Part shown: in pieces, positions 33,965 to 43,303 of the stretch
How the letters are laid out: every line of letters begins with the position of its first letter
How positions within the stretch are numbered: position 1 is the first letter of the stretch
NCBI GenBank assembly: GCA_951812645.1
Contig: CATOSM010000001.1
Location: forward strand, 971,560 to 1,035,559
Source of the DNA: an uncultured Candidatus Nitrosopumilus sp.
GTDB lineage: Archaea > Thermoproteota > Nitrososphaeria > Nitrososphaerales > Nitrosopumilaceae
Length of the DNA stretch: 64,000 bases
Reading direction: 5' to 3'
Notes under the pieces: model-generated
What the model saw: only the letters and a program-made list of their open reading frames with translations
Told to the model about the DNA's origin: nothing
Database searches by the model: none
Program-made: the position numbers and the translations under genes

Positions 33965-34946
33965 ATGAACATGCGTGAACAAAAAGGGAAACAAATTGCA
34001 TTGAAATTCGATCTGATCAGAGTTTCAGATCATCATTACAAAGTAAATTCACAAACTTCCAAAAGAGATTATGATGTCGTAAGGATTAACGATAAATGGA
34101 CTTGCAACTGTGCAGACCACAAATTTAGAAAGGTTTGTTGTAAGCATATTCATGCCATTGAAATATCGATCAAGATTAGAGAAGTAAGACAGAAGAACAA
34201 GGTTACTATTTCACCAATCACAATATCAAGTTGCAAGTTCTGTCACGGAATAAACATCAAAAAATTTGGTGTTCGTAGAAACAAATCAGGGAACATTCAA
34301 AGATTTGTGTGTTATGACTGTCAAAAGACATTCTCGATGAATCTAGGATTTGAAAGAATGAAGTCAACCCCTCAGGCCATAACATCTGCATTACAGCTTT
34401 ATTTCACTGGAGAATCATTAAGAAGTGTAACAAAATTCCTCAAGCTTCAAGGCACTAACGTATCCCATGTTATCGTGTACAGTTGGATTACAAAATATAC
34501 AAAACTAATGGAAAAATACATTGACAGAATAGTACCAAACGTAGGCGATGCATGGAACGCTGATGAAATATTCATGAAGATTCACGGTGACCTAAAGTAC
34601 GTCTTTGCATTAATGGATCAAGAGACTCGATACTGGATAGCCCAAGAGGTAGCAGACAGAAAGGAAGGCCATGATGCAAGAGGGTTGTTAAAGAAATCAA
34701 GAGACGTGGCACAAAAGAAACCAAAGGTCTTGATTACTGACGGATTGCCATCATACCATGAGGCCTACAGGAAGGAATACGGGACTGAAGAGAGAGGACA
34801 GAACCCTACACGTCAGACACATCCACCTACAGGTGACATGAACAACAACATTTAGGAGAGATTGAACGGTGAGATTCGAGACCGTGAGAAAGTAATGGGG
34901 AGATTGAAGAAGAAAGACACTTCGATATTAACAGGTTATCAAATCA
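33965..34946 (+). pseudogene. DDE transposase with SWIM zinc finger, stop codon and truncated end
   Basis: The N-terminus has a SWIM finger (WTCNCADHKFRKVCCKHIHA), then a C4 zinc ribbon (CKFCHG, CYDCQKTF), then a DDE integrase core with NADEIFMKIHG (first Asp) and VLITDGLPSYHEAY (second Asp). TAG at 34853-34855 interrupts the frame, which then continues in register as ERLNGEIRDREKVMGRLKKK to TGYQI, where the third acidic residue lies. The gene is cut at about 34940 by an IS5-type fragment. The product is inactive. SWIM-bearing transposases of the IS6/IS240 kind are known from archaea. Confidence 0.75.
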
Positions 34947-35524
34947 CCATCTACAAGTTCTGAGATGTCTTCTGACACATCGATGAATTTTGTACTGTCA
35001 TGGACATTTGCAGGGCTGGCCCTAATTGAAATTGGCATTCCTCTCTTGTCTATTGCAACATGAATCTTTGTGCCCAGGATCTTCTTGAACCCGTCATAAC
35101 CTGTTTTGTCCCCCTATTTTTGGCGGCAACTGATGATGAATCAATTGAAATTTTTTGCAGGTTGATTTTTACCTGTCTGTGTGCAGGTTTGATTGAACTG
35201 GATAGAATCCTTTTCCATATTCCCTTTTGCTGCAGTTGAGAATCTCAGATGCGCAGTGGATTTTGAACCATATCTGTCTGACATGTCTGCCCACCTGCAG
35301 CCGGTTGTTAGGACAAACAATATTCCGTTGATTGTATTTCTGTCATTACATCTTGGCCTTCCAGTTTTTGCAAGTTTTGGCAGGTTTTGGCAGATGTGAT
35401 AGAACTGTGTCCCATTGAATGCCTGACATCTCTTTGTAAATCATGAAAGATGCGTCAGCAGAGTCATTGTCAGATCCCGGTTATCGCGAATTATTTACAA
35501 AATGATCGGTTTTAGGATGAGTTG
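34940..35524 (-). mobile_element. IS5-type element, partial (copy C)
   Basis: It matches copies D and F from the middle of the DDE domain (GTTCTGAGATGTCTTCTGAC) to the right inverted repeat CGGTTTTAGGATGAGTT at 35508-35524. The other third, including the left repeat, is missing. The junction with the SWIM transposase lies where both partners read TATCAAA, which suggests illegitimate recombination at short homology. Coding frames are shifted. Confidence 0.85.
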
Positions 35525-35648
35525 GTCATTGGTTAGGACAAGAAATTTTGATTGTCAAAGAACTGTTAGTCAAAAAATAACAAGCTAGATCGCAAATCTT
35601 GTGCTAGGAGGTTAAGAAAATACGTAACTCGTAGAAAATGAGCAGGGG

Positions 35649-37175
35649 CTAAATTACAGAGTCTTTTGTTTTGAAAACTCGCTTAAAGTAATCAGATGGC
35701 TCTTTTGGTTCTTCAATGTCATTGGTAATTCCAGCCAGGTTCTTTGCCAAGTTCTTTTTGTATCCAACCTGCATCTGTCTTTGAATTTGGATTCTTTGTG
35801 CTTGTGGCGAACCTGCTCCATGCATGGACTCGGTAAGATAACCAACTGCGTTTCTTCCCAAAGTCATGTTTTCAATTAATCTTAAGATTCTCATTCTATT
35901 TTCTACGTCGGTCCCTTTTCTTCCAGCAAGGTATTTTTTGAGTAGCGGTCCTGCTTCTGGATGTCTGAAATCTTTCTCAGAAGGCAGTGTAACTACTAGC
36001 CCACCTGCGATATCTTGTGCCAATCTACTGATTTCATATGGGAATCGTGTAACGTTGTGTTTGCAAACTTGTGCAAGCATGTCATCGTTAAGATATACGC
36101 CAGACTTCATTTTTTGGCCTTGATGTGATGATGCAATTCCTGCGGCAAAGATCGTCTCGTTAAGATGAGTCATTTCAATAATCTTGTCTTTAATGTGAGA
36201 GACCTTAGGAACGCCATTGTAATCTGCAATAGTGGCTGCTGCACCAATTAACACATCGCCAAGACCTGTCTTGCATACATAACTACGTCTATGATAACAC
36301 GTGAATCTCTCCACAAGCATTGATGCAAATTCATATTCGCCATGCATGAAGATTTTATCCCATGGAATGAACACCTTGTCTAAAATAATTAGAGCCTCTT
36401 GACCCCCAAATTTTGCATTACCATCATCAATGTCGCCTTCTTCCATACTTCTTGTGTCACAAGATTGTCTACCGTAAATGTAAGTAACGCCTCTTGTATC
36501 TGCGGGAATTGCGCCCACAATTGCCCAGTCCTTATCAGATTCTGTCAGTCTGATTGTCGGCATCAAGATAATCCAGTGGGAATTGATGCATCCAGTCTGA
36601 TGTGCTTTGGCACCTGAAACATAAACTCCCTTATCGTCAGTTTCTACCACCCTAGTAAACAAATCGGGATCATCTTGTTCAGCAGGTCCTTTGCTTCTGT
36701 CTCCCTTAGGATCAGTCATGGCACCGCCAATTACAAGATTTTCCTTCTGGACCATTTTTACAAATTCCAAGAATCGCTTGTGATAATCAGTTCCATGCTT
36801 TTCATCAATTTCAAATGTCGTAGAATGAAGAGAATTCATTGCATCCATTCCCACACATCTCTGGAAACAGGTTCCAGTGTTTTGTCCAAGTTTTCTTTGC
36901 ATTTTATTTTGTGAGACTAGATCCTCTGCACTTTCTGCAATATGTAAAAATCTGTTAACTTTCAATCCCGTAATTGATGAATCGGCAGAAGCTAGTGCCT
37001 CTTCACGCAAAGCTAAATCATAAGTTTCTGCAACAGCATTGATAGATGGCCTAATCACAGGATGATCTACCGGCTCTTTAACTAATTCTCCAAATAGGTA
37101 AACTTTGAGATCACGACCCCTAAGACTTTCGATGTAATCATCCCCAGTTCTGATTGTCTTTAAGACATTGGCCAT
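35649..37175 (-). CDS. 4-hydroxybutyryl-CoA dehydratase
   Basis: 508 residues, full length for the HpaB/AbfD flavoprotein family. Iron-sulfur ligands appear as TCFQRCVGMDA (Cys103, Cys107) and YHRRSYVCKTG (His near 295, Cys301); FAD-binding segments are intact. It dehydrates 4-hydroxybutyryl-CoA to crotonyl-CoA, an oxygen-tolerant key step of the thaumarchaeal 3-hydroxypropionate/4-hydroxybutyrate cycle. The acyl-CoA synthetase that would make its substrate lies directly upstream on the same strand, the same pairing as described for Nitrosopumilus maritimus. Confidence 0.93.
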   Translation of the reverse strand: MANVLKTIRTGDDYIESLRGRDLKVYLFGELVKEPVDHPVIRPSINAVAETYDLALREEALASADSSITGLKVNRFLHIAESAEDLVSQNKMQRKLGQNTGTCFQRCVGMDAMNSLHSTTFEIDEKHGTDYHKRFLEFVKMVQKENLVIGGAMTDPKGDRSKGPAEQDDPDLFTRVVETDDKGVYVSGAKAHQTGCINSHWIILMPTIRLTESDKDWAIVGAIPADTRGVTYIYGRQSCDTRSMEEGDIDDGNAKFGGQEALIILDKVFIPWDKIFMHGEYEFASMLVERFTCYHRRSYVCKTGLGDVLIGAAATIADYNGVPKVSHIKDKIIEMTHLNETIFAAGIASSHQGQKMKSGVYLNDDMLAQVCKHNVTRFPYEISRLAQDIAGGLVVTLPSEKDFRHPEAGPLLKKYLAGRKGTDVENRMRILRLIENMTLGRNAVGYLTESMHGAGSPQAQRIQIQRQMQVGYKKNLAKNLAGITNDIEEPKEPSDYFKRVFKTKDSVI

Positions 37176-37248
37176 GTAACATTATTCATTTTGATGTTGT
37201 ATAAATATTCTAGATTAATTATAATGAAAATTTAGGAATGGATTGCGA

Positions 37249-39345
37249 TCAGAGTCCGATTCGAACGTCAAGGATTCTGCATCCCCTGCCTTTTTCCATG
37301 ACAAGTACAGGGTTCATATCTAATTCTTTGATCTCTTTAAAGTCTGAAACCAGTTGTGACAGTCTTTGAATGCATTCAGAAAGTTTTGCAGTATCAGATG
37401 GTTTTTCACCTCTGACTCCTTGTAATAATTTTTGAGTTTTTATTGATGCAATCATATCGTCAGCTTCTTTGTCAGTTGCAGGTGCAAGTTTGAACGTCAC
37501 ATCCTTGAGGACTTCAACGTAGATTCCACCCATGCCAAGCATGATTACGGGGCCAAAACCAGGCTCTAGTTTTGATCCTATAATGAGCTCTTTGCCACCT
37601 TTTACCATCTCAACAATTAAGACGCCCTTGACTTCGGCTTTTTTGTTGTAACTTTTTGCGTTTTTGACTATGGTTTTAAAGGCAGATTTAATTTCAGCGT
37701 CGCTTGTTAGATTAACTTTAACGCCACCAGCATCAGATTTGTGAATAATTTGTGGAGATGCGATTTTCATTACGACAGGATAGCCTATTTTCTTTGCAAT
37801 CCTTACAGCTTCTGATTCAGACGTTGCAAGAGCGCTGTTTGGTAAAGGCAGACCGTAAGCCTTGAGAACCTCTTGTCCTTCTTCCTCTAACAGATTCGGT
37901 CTTTTTTCATCTTTAACCTTGTCAAAGATCTCTTGGGCTTTGGCTCTGTTTACCTTGAATTTTGTAATTTTTCCACTTGGTGCTTTTGTCCAATTTGAGA
38001 AGCGAATCATTGCTGCAAGAGTTCGGATTGCGCCCTCAGCATATGCATAGTATGGAACACTTCCTTTAGCAAGGATTTCCCTATTTGTTATTCCCTCATC
38101 TAATCCCATCAAACTTGCAAGCATTGTCTTTTTGTATTTCTTTGACATTTTTACAATGACTTCAGCAAGTTTGTCATAATCCAAGGTTCCAGAAGGAGTG
38201 CACATGGGGATTACGGAACCGACTTTTGGATGTCTTAGGACTCTATCTAGAACATTTTCAAAACGATTAAAATCGGCGTCACCTACAATATCTACCGGAT
38301 TTCTTGAACTTCCCCAAGGGGGAATAACAGAATCGATTTGTTTTCTTACAGAGGCGATGTTTGCCATTTTGATGTTCATTTTTGAGCAGGCATCAGTGGA
38401 AATGATTGCAGGTCCTCCGGCATTTGATACGATTACAAGTTCGCCCTTTGATGGAAGGGGTTGTTTTGAAAATGCAGTGGCATAATCAAAGAGTTCTTCC
38501 ATAGTGTCAACTCTAATTGCTCCAGACTGTCTAAGCAGGGCATCATAGATTTCATCTGAGCCCATTAATGCACCTGTGTGAGACATTGCAGCCTTTGCAC
38601 CTTCAGGACTCCGTCCAGATTTTAAGACCAGGACAGGTTTTTTGAGTTTTTTGGTGATATTTTTACAGACTTTAAGAAATTCTTGGCCATCGCCCATATC
38701 CTCAAGATACATAACGATAACCTCAGTTTGTTTGTGATTTGCAAGAATTTTTAGAACGTCGACCTCGCTCATTACGGCTTTGTTTCCCAAACTGACAACG
38801 GCTGAAAAACCAATACCCTGTGCACTGGCATCTTCTACTAATGCTGCACATATCGCACCGCTTTGTGAGACAAGTGCGATTTTTCCAGACTTTGGCGTGA
38901 CTTTGAGAAATGTGGAATTCATCATTGTCTTTGGATCAAGATTCATGACACCAAGACAATTTGGTCCAATAACTTGCATCCTGTATTTTTTAGCGATATC
39001 TTTTACCTGCTGTTCACGTTTAGCCCCTTCCTCATCGACTTCTTTGAAACCTGCTGTGATGATGATGACGCCCTTGACTTTTTTCTTTCCACATTCTTCT
39101 AAAACAGGAGTGACCAGAGTATTTTTGATTACAATGACTGCAAGATCGATTGGCTTTGGAACATCTAAAACAGATTTGTATGCTTTTTTGTAAAAGACTT
39201 TATCTCTTGATGGACTAATTGGATAGACTGTTCCTTTAAACCCATTCATAATATTAGATGTAATTGTAGCTCCAACACTTCCTCTCTTATCAGATGCACC
39301 AATTACCGCAATAGATTTTGGAGACAAGATTGCAGAATCTGCCAT
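37249..39345 (-). CDS. ADP-forming acyl-CoA synthetase, probably 4-hydroxybutyrate-CoA ligase
   Basis: 698 residues with both halves of the ADP-forming (NDP-forming) family fused. CoA-binding domain: VIGASDKRGSVGATITSNIM. Ligase domain: AMSHTGALMGSD with the phospho-histidine, and PPWGSSRNPVDIVGDADFNR. C-terminal ATP-grasp domain: YPVVMKIASPQIIHKSDAGG and DMNPVLVM. It activates hydroxy acids with production of ADP, a low-energy-cost feature of the thaumarchaeal carbon cycle. Specificity for 4-hydroxybutyrate is inferred from its neighbour. Confidence 0.9.
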   Translation of the reverse strand: MADSAILSPKSIAVIGASDKRGSVGATITSNIMNGFKGTVYPISPSRDKVFYKKAYKSVLDVPKPIDLAVIVIKNTLVTPVLEECGKKKVKGVIIITAGFKEVDEEGAKREQQVKDIAKKYRMQVIGPNCLGVMNLDPKTMMNSTFLKVTPKSGKIALVSQSGAICAALVEDASAQGIGFSAVVSLGNKAVMSEVDVLKILANHKQTEVIVMYLEDMGDGQEFLKVCKNITKKLKKPVLVLKSGRSPEGAKAAMSHTGALMGSDEIYDALLRQSGAIRVDTMEELFDYATAFSKQPLPSKGELVIVSNAGGPAIISTDACSKMNIKMANIASVRKQIDSVIPPWGSSRNPVDIVGDADFNRFENVLDRVLRHPKVGSVIPMCTPSGTLDYDKLAEVIVKMSKKYKKTMLASLMGLDEGITNREILAKGSVPYYAYAEGAIRTLAAMIRFSNWTKAPSGKITKFKVNRAKAQEIFDKVKDEKRPNLLEEEGQEVLKAYGLPLPNSALATSESEAVRIAKKIGYPVVMKIASPQIIHKSDAGGVKVNLTSDAEIKSAFKTIVKNAKSYNKKAEVKGVLIVEMVKGGKELIIGSKLEPGFGPVIMLGMGGIYVEVLKDVTFKLAPATDKEADDMIASIKTQKLLQGVRGEKPSDTAKLSECIQRLSQLVSDFKEIKELDMNPVLVMEKGRGCRILDVRIGL

Positions 39346-39409
39346 GATAAACGGGTTTTAAGATTTTTGTATAATAAAGTTATTCTTGGAAATCTCTGAT
39401 CTGTGATTT

Positions 39410-39765
39410 TTAGCTTCCCAGCATTTTACCTGCCAGGTTTTCCTTTCTAGGAACCCAGATGATTGACAGATTGGAAAATTTGCCTATGATTTCCCAGGCT
39501 TGCCGAGCTAAAGTTCGTAACTGGTCATTGTTTATTGCAAACTCATGATTCAGTTGATTTACGGTGTTTTTAGAATCACTATAAATTATAATTTCATCAG
39601 TGGAATCAGCGTACTTCTTTAACGCTGAAATGATTGCCAGATATTCAGCCTGGTTATTGGTAAGATCAGGTTTTTTTTCATAAAACGATCACCGGTTTCT
39701 TTTACAAAATATCCAAAACCGCTACTTGACCCGCCAGAACCGTCAACGTAAATGCTAGTTGCCAT
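39410..39765 (-). pseudogene. Ribonuclease HI, frameshifted at an A8 run
   Basis: ATG 39765 gives MATSIYVDGSGGSSSGFGYF (first Asp), then the frame breaks at the A8 run around 39675. The next frame supplies KKPDLTNNQAEYLAIISALK (catalytic Glu), IIIYSDSKNTVNQLNHEF (Asp) and SIIWVPRKENLAGKMLGS, ending at 39410. All active-site residues survive, so one base change would restore a functional RNase HI of about 118 residues. The 5' end overlaps the 3' end of the upstream membrane-protein gene. Confidence 0.75.
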
Positions 39766-40198
39766 GTTTATACAACCTTGTCATCTTCACGCTTAGATTT
39801 AGAACTGTCATGTAAATAATTGTAGACAGCCCTTGGGATACAATTGATGCCAAATATGGATCATAGCCCACTGTTAGAAGATAATATTGCAATGCCCATC
39901 GGACAATTGTATAGACGATCTCAGCAACACCCAAGGAAGTGATCAGTTTTTTTAGATCATGTTTTAATTTTGCAGTATCGGTCTTTCCAGATTCTAATCG
40001 ATATTTCTTTCCGTTATCAAGATAAAACAAACCGCTAAAAACAGAAAAATAAACTACATAATCAACAACTGTGGCATATGTTGTGTTTAGATAATCAGCC
40101 TGATCAGATAAAATTTGGGCAGATATGGCTGAGATGGTAATTGATGCTACAAATGCGATAAGGACATTTTTATTTAGTTTTAGACATTCCTGTAACAC
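39755..40198 (-). CDS. Integral membrane protein, unknown
   Basis: 147 residues with four likely membrane segments (about 12-30, 45-60, 87-110, 120-138). The segment between helices two and three is basic (KKYRLESGKTDTAKLKHDLK). No family is recognised. It overlaps the RNase HI gene by 11 bases, so the two may be co-expressed. Confidence 0.65.
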   Translation of the reverse strand: MLQECLKLNKNVLIAFVASITISAISAQILSDQADYLNTTYATVVDYVVYFSVFSGLFYLDNGKKYRLESGKTDTAKLKHDLKKLITSLGVAEIVYTIVRWALQYYLLTVGYDPYLASIVSQGLSTIIYMTVLNLSVKMTRLYKHGN

Positions 40199-40233
40199 AT
40201 AATCAGATTATTTTTGTTACAAATAAACCGAGT

Positions 40234-40518
40234 TTAGTCCAATATTATTTTCAAAAATATGATCAAACCGGCAAGTTCGGCAATGCATACACCCAGCATG
40301 TACGGGAAGATGTCATGCGAGAAGATCATTTCATGAGAAAAGTAACCTATTGCACCAATCACATTGTGTAAAATTAGCATTCCAGCGACGGCAATCATTC
40401 CCAAAGGAAGCTGTGCTTGGGTCTTGCGATACATGTTTCCAAATATGGCAATCAGGATTCCCAATATCCCCATGTTTGCCATTGAGACGATTGACAGGAT
40501 TAGCGAGGTGGGTTCCAT
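40234..40518 (-). CDS. Small membrane protein with three helices
   Basis: 94 residues. Three hydrophobic helices: SLILSIVSMANMGILGILIA, LGMIAVAGMLILHNVIGAIG and FPYMLGVCIAELAGLIIFLK. It follows the winged-helix regulator gene by 25 bases on the same strand, so it may be regulated by it. Archaeal regulator plus small membrane protein pairs are common. Function unknown. Confidence 0.65.
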   Translation of the reverse strand: MEPTSLILSIVSMANMGILGILIAIFGNMYRKTQAQLPLGMIAVAGMLILHNVIGAIGYFSHEMIFSHDIFPYMLGVCIAELAGLIIFLKIILD

Positions 40519-40543
40519 TTAGCGACAAACACCCCTAGATCTT

Positions 40544-40846
40544 TTATTTACTTTTATCCAATTTCTGTTCAATTTCTTCAAATGTCTCCATGTTAACTTC
40601 AAGAAAGGTTGAAAGAAAATACACGATGTTGTATTTTTCTCCAACCCTGTTTATCATGTTGTTTTTCTCCAATACTCGAATATGGTGTTGGATGGCCTTG
40701 TAATCAAGGCCTAATTCTTTGGCTAATTGGTTTGCATTAAGGGGATTTTCCCTCAGTTTTGAAATAATCCTTAATCGATTCAAACCTCCCCGTGAGCCAG
40801 CAAATACAAACCAAACAAGTCTTTTTGCAGCAGGATCGTTGGCCAT
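40544..40846 (-). CDS. ArsR-like winged-helix transcriptional regulator
   Basis: 100 residues. A winged helix covers about 20-75: RLRIISKLRENPLNANQLAK and ELGLDYKAIQHHIRVLEKNN are helices two and three, followed by the wing (INRVGEKYNIVYFLS). The C-terminal helix is probably for dimerisation. No metal-binding Cys/His cluster is seen, so sensing is not through classic ArsR metal sites. It heads a cluster with two membrane-protein genes. Confidence 0.85.
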   Translation of the reverse strand: MANDPAAKRLVWFVFAGSRGGLNRLRIISKLRENPLNANQLAKELGLDYKAIQHHIRVLEKNNMINRVGEKYNIVYFLSTFLEVNMETFEEIEQKLDKSK

Positions 40847-40947
40847 AAGTTATGAAATTCTTCCCCGTTTACCACTAAAAGGTATTCTGGGACGGGTGCA
40901 ATGGAAACTATAAAAAACATAATCAGACAGATTTCAATGAAGCAAAA

Positions 40948-41829
40948 ATGATGCTAAATTATGATGCGCCATTGTATAGGCCGCCATCAGAAGCTAGATC
41001 ATTGATTTTCCAGGTGACATTAGGGTGTTCGTTTAACGAATGTTCCTTTTGTGACATGTATAGATCAAAAGAGTATTCTGAACGGCCATGGGCAGACGTT
41101 AAAGCAGAGATTGACATGATGGCAGGATATCTGCCAGATACAAAGCGAGTATTCCTTGCTGACGGTGATGCGCTGAATCTGGATGCAGAATATATGATAA
41201 AAATTGTAAGATACATTAGAGAAAAATTTCAAAACATTGAGAGAGTTTCTTGCTATGCAATGCCTATGAATATTTTAAAGAAAACGCCAGGTGAACTGAA
41301 ACGGATGAATGAGGCAGGATTGGACATGTTTTATCTAGGAATTGAAAGTGGTTCAGACATTGTTCTAAAAAAGGTGACAAAAGGTGCAGTTGCAAAGACA
41401 ATTATCAGATCAGTCAACAAGGCAAAAGATGCAGGATATGTAATGTCATGCATGGTGATTTTAGGATTGGGTGGAAAGACATATTCCAAGGATCACATCA
41501 AGGGTACTGCAAAAGTACTTAGTGCGTGTTCTCCAAACTATGTTGGTGCATTGACACTGTATTTAGAAAACGGAATCAAGCAGGAATTTGTCGACAAATA
41601 CAGAGGTGAATTTACAAGAATAAATGATGATGAGTCATTGGAGGAGCTGTATGACTTGATTAGTCAGATTGAAACAAAAGAGGAGATTGTGTTCAGAGTG
41701 AATCACGGTTCTAATGCATATAACGTAAAGGGCACATTCCCTCAAGATAAACAAGAAATGCTAGAAAAAGTAGAATGGATGAAGCAGCATCCAGAGACTG
41801 TACGCCCACAGGGATTGCGCGGATTCTAA
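40948..41829 (+). CDS. Radical SAM protein
   Basis: 293 residues. The cluster motif is GCSFNECSFCDMYRSKEYSE (three Cys near 34-42), followed by VFLADGDALNLDAEYM, YLGIESGSD and MVILGLGGKTYS, the standard beta-strand motifs of an Elp3/MiaB-type radical SAM barrel. The substrate cannot be told. It is preceded by an ATG pair (40948 and 40951). Its stop overlaps the stop of the convergent secreted gene. Confidence 0.88.
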   Translation: MMLNYDAPLYRPPSEARSLIFQVTLGCSFNECSFCDMYRSKEYSERPWADVKAEIDMMAGYLPDTKRVFLADGDALNLDAEYMIKIVRYIREKFQNIERVSCYAMPMNILKKTPGELKRMNEAGLDMFYLGIESGSDIVLKKVTKGAVAKTIIRSVNKAKDAGYVMSCMVILGLGGKTYSKDHIKGTAKVLSACSPNYVGALTLYLENGIKQEFVDKYRGEFTRINDDESLEELYDLISQIETKEEIVFRVNHGSNAYNVKGTFPQDKQEMLEKVEWMKQHPETVRPQGLRGF

Positions 41830-42278
41830 ATTAGATTTTCTTGATACAAATGCACTACTTTGAAGATTCTAACCGAATAATTACCATCAAAGATTTTACC
41901 AGCAACTCCGTTTTCAGAATTGAGTACCCTAAACCTGTATTCATAGGTACCGTTTGCACTTACGTCAGTTTGGGCAAAGTGGACAGCGTCATTTTCTTTA
42001 AAAATCTGAATTATTACAGGATAACCTTCTACATGATTTGCAATTTTCCCCTCAACGTATGCCCAGGGCAACGAGTTTTCTTCAGATGAATGGAAAAATA
42101 TCGTTGATTTTTCAAGACCGATCATTCCATTTAATGGAATAACTTTAGTTTGAGATTCGTGCGCATGATCACTGATTGGTATTTGTCCAGAATGCGGATG
42201 TGCAAATGCAGGGTCAATTGAAAATGTCAATAGAAGGGTTAAAGCCAAAACACTTGAAAAAAGGATCTGTTTGTTCAT
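41826..42278 (-). CDS. Small secreted protein with beta-sandwich character
   Basis: 150 residues. A signal peptide (about 1-26, ending PAFA) is followed by HPHSGQIPISDHAHESQTKV, whose clustered histidines may bind copper or zinc, and a domain of alternating beta strands (YVEGKIANHVEGYPVIIQIF, NGTYEYRFRVLNSENGVAGK). Similar N-terminal His clusters occur in thaumarchaeal exported proteins. No family name is assigned. Confidence 0.7.
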   Translation of the reverse strand: MNKQILFSSVLALTLLLTFSIDPAFAHPHSGQIPISDHAHESQTKVIPLNGMIGLEKSTIFFHSSEENSLPWAYVEGKIANHVEGYPVIIQIFKENDAVHFAQTDVSANGTYEYRFRVLNSENGVAGKIFDGNYSVRIFKVVHLYQENLI

Positions 42279-42318
42279 GTTACAGTCTGGGATGGTAGTG
42301 GTTTAAGAATTTTTCAAA

Positions 42319-42570
42319 TTAGAGATTGTCAATTATGGGTTTAAGATTATCCGGAAGGGAAGGCAGTTCTGTATGACTTTCGTTGTTTTCAAGAATTTCA
42401 GGCCCTATTCGTCTGACACGTTGAGTCCCAAGAAGGGTGTCAATATTTCTTTGAATGTCTTTTTCAGATAGAATGGTCTTTAATTTTTCAGTAACGGTTT
42501 CCTCATTTTCATATTTTTTAATTCCATATTGAACGAGGATTGTTTTTTCTTCAGATGAAAATTCGGTCAT
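42319..42570 (-). CDS. Hypothetical protein, 83 residues
   Basis: Charged and probably alpha-helical (FSSEEKTILVQYGIKKYENE, TEKLKTILSEKDIQRNIDTL), perhaps a small winged-helix or BTB-like fold with a short Pro-rich tail. No family is recognised. It stands alone between a secreted gene and a divergent membrane-protein gene. Confidence 0.55.
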   Translation of the reverse strand: MTEFSSEEKTILVQYGIKKYENEETVTEKLKTILSEKDIQRNIDTLLGTQRVRRIGPEILENNESHTELPSLPDNLKPIIDNL

Positions 42571-42651
42571 ACCATGTACAATTTGCCTATGACTAATAAT
42601 CTTTGGTTAATCAAACATAGTTAAAATATGATGGATTGTAAATGAATCTGC

Positions 42652-43134
42652 TTGGCAAGCAAGATACAAGTAATTTCAAATGTTCTTTCAACAAAAAAAT
42701 ATGCGTCAATTGCAACAATTAGCGGTACAGGATTAGGAATAATCTACTATTTCTTAACAATGTCGATGTTGCCAACCCATTTGGATACAACAATCGAGAT
42801 AATTCCTTTGTATATGATTACATCGATTGGATTAACTGTAGGAGTTTCAGCATTGGCTGGAATAAATTTTGCAATGATGGCATTTAGGATGAGGAGGATG
42901 AGCTCTGTTAAATCAAATTCTTCGGCAATGTTAGGAGGAGCATTTGCGGCATTTACTCCAGGATGTCCAGCATGTACTGCGCCGTTGGCGGTAATTTTAG
43001 GTGCAGTTGGAGGACTGTCTTTATTTCCAATGCAAGGATTGGAATTGAAATTTATCTCTGTAGGAGTTTTGATTTTTTCAATCTGGTGGATTGCCAGGGG
43101 ATTACAAAGTAAAGGCTGTTGTAAAATAGGATAA
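42652..43134 (+). CDS. Membrane protein with TPGCPAC motif
   Basis: 160 residues with four hydrophobic helices (about 25-40, 48-75, 100-120, 130-150). FTPGCPACTAPLAVILGAVG between helices two and three is a conserved-looking CxxC embedded at a membrane edge, and the C-terminus has a second Cys pair (SKGCCKIG). It may be redox-active or metal-binding. The start is TTG at 42652; no nearer ATG fits. Confidence 0.65.
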   Translation: MASKIQVISNVLSTKKYASIATISGTGLGIIYYFLTMSMLPTHLDTTIEIIPLYMITSIGLTVGVSALAGINFAMMAFRMRRMSSVKSNSSAMLGGAFAAFTPGCPACTAPLAVILGAVGGLSLFPMQGLELKFISVGVLIFSIWWIARGLQSKGCCKIG

Positions 43135-43147
43135 ACAAGGAAAAATT

Positions 43148-43303
43148 CTATTGTGACAATACCCAATCACATATGATTTTGACTTGCTCCATGAACACTA
43201 CATTTAGTTGAGAGATTTTCTCCCCTAGTTCAGGCATGGTTTCTCTTAACATTTTGTTCTCTTTTTCAAGTTCGATAACTCCTTGTTCTAAGAAGGCCAG
43301 CAT
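43148..43303 (-). CDS. Small coiled-coil protein
   Basis: 51 residues: MLAFLEQGVIELEKENKMLR then ETMPELGEKISQLNVVFMEQ and VKIICDWVLSQ. Heptad-like hydrophobic spacing indicates a coiled coil. The ATG overlaps the 3' end of the NERD nuclease remnant, so it was its downstream partner. Below usual gene-finder length limits. Confidence 0.45.
   Translation of the reverse strand: MLAFLEQGVIELEKENKMLRETMPELGEKISQLNVVFMEQVKIICDWVLSQ

Noticed and set aside
34853-34855. TAG read as pyrrolysine
   Set aside because: It lies in a truncated transposase, aligned with a position where related elements have an ordinary residue; no pyrrolysine genes are seen.
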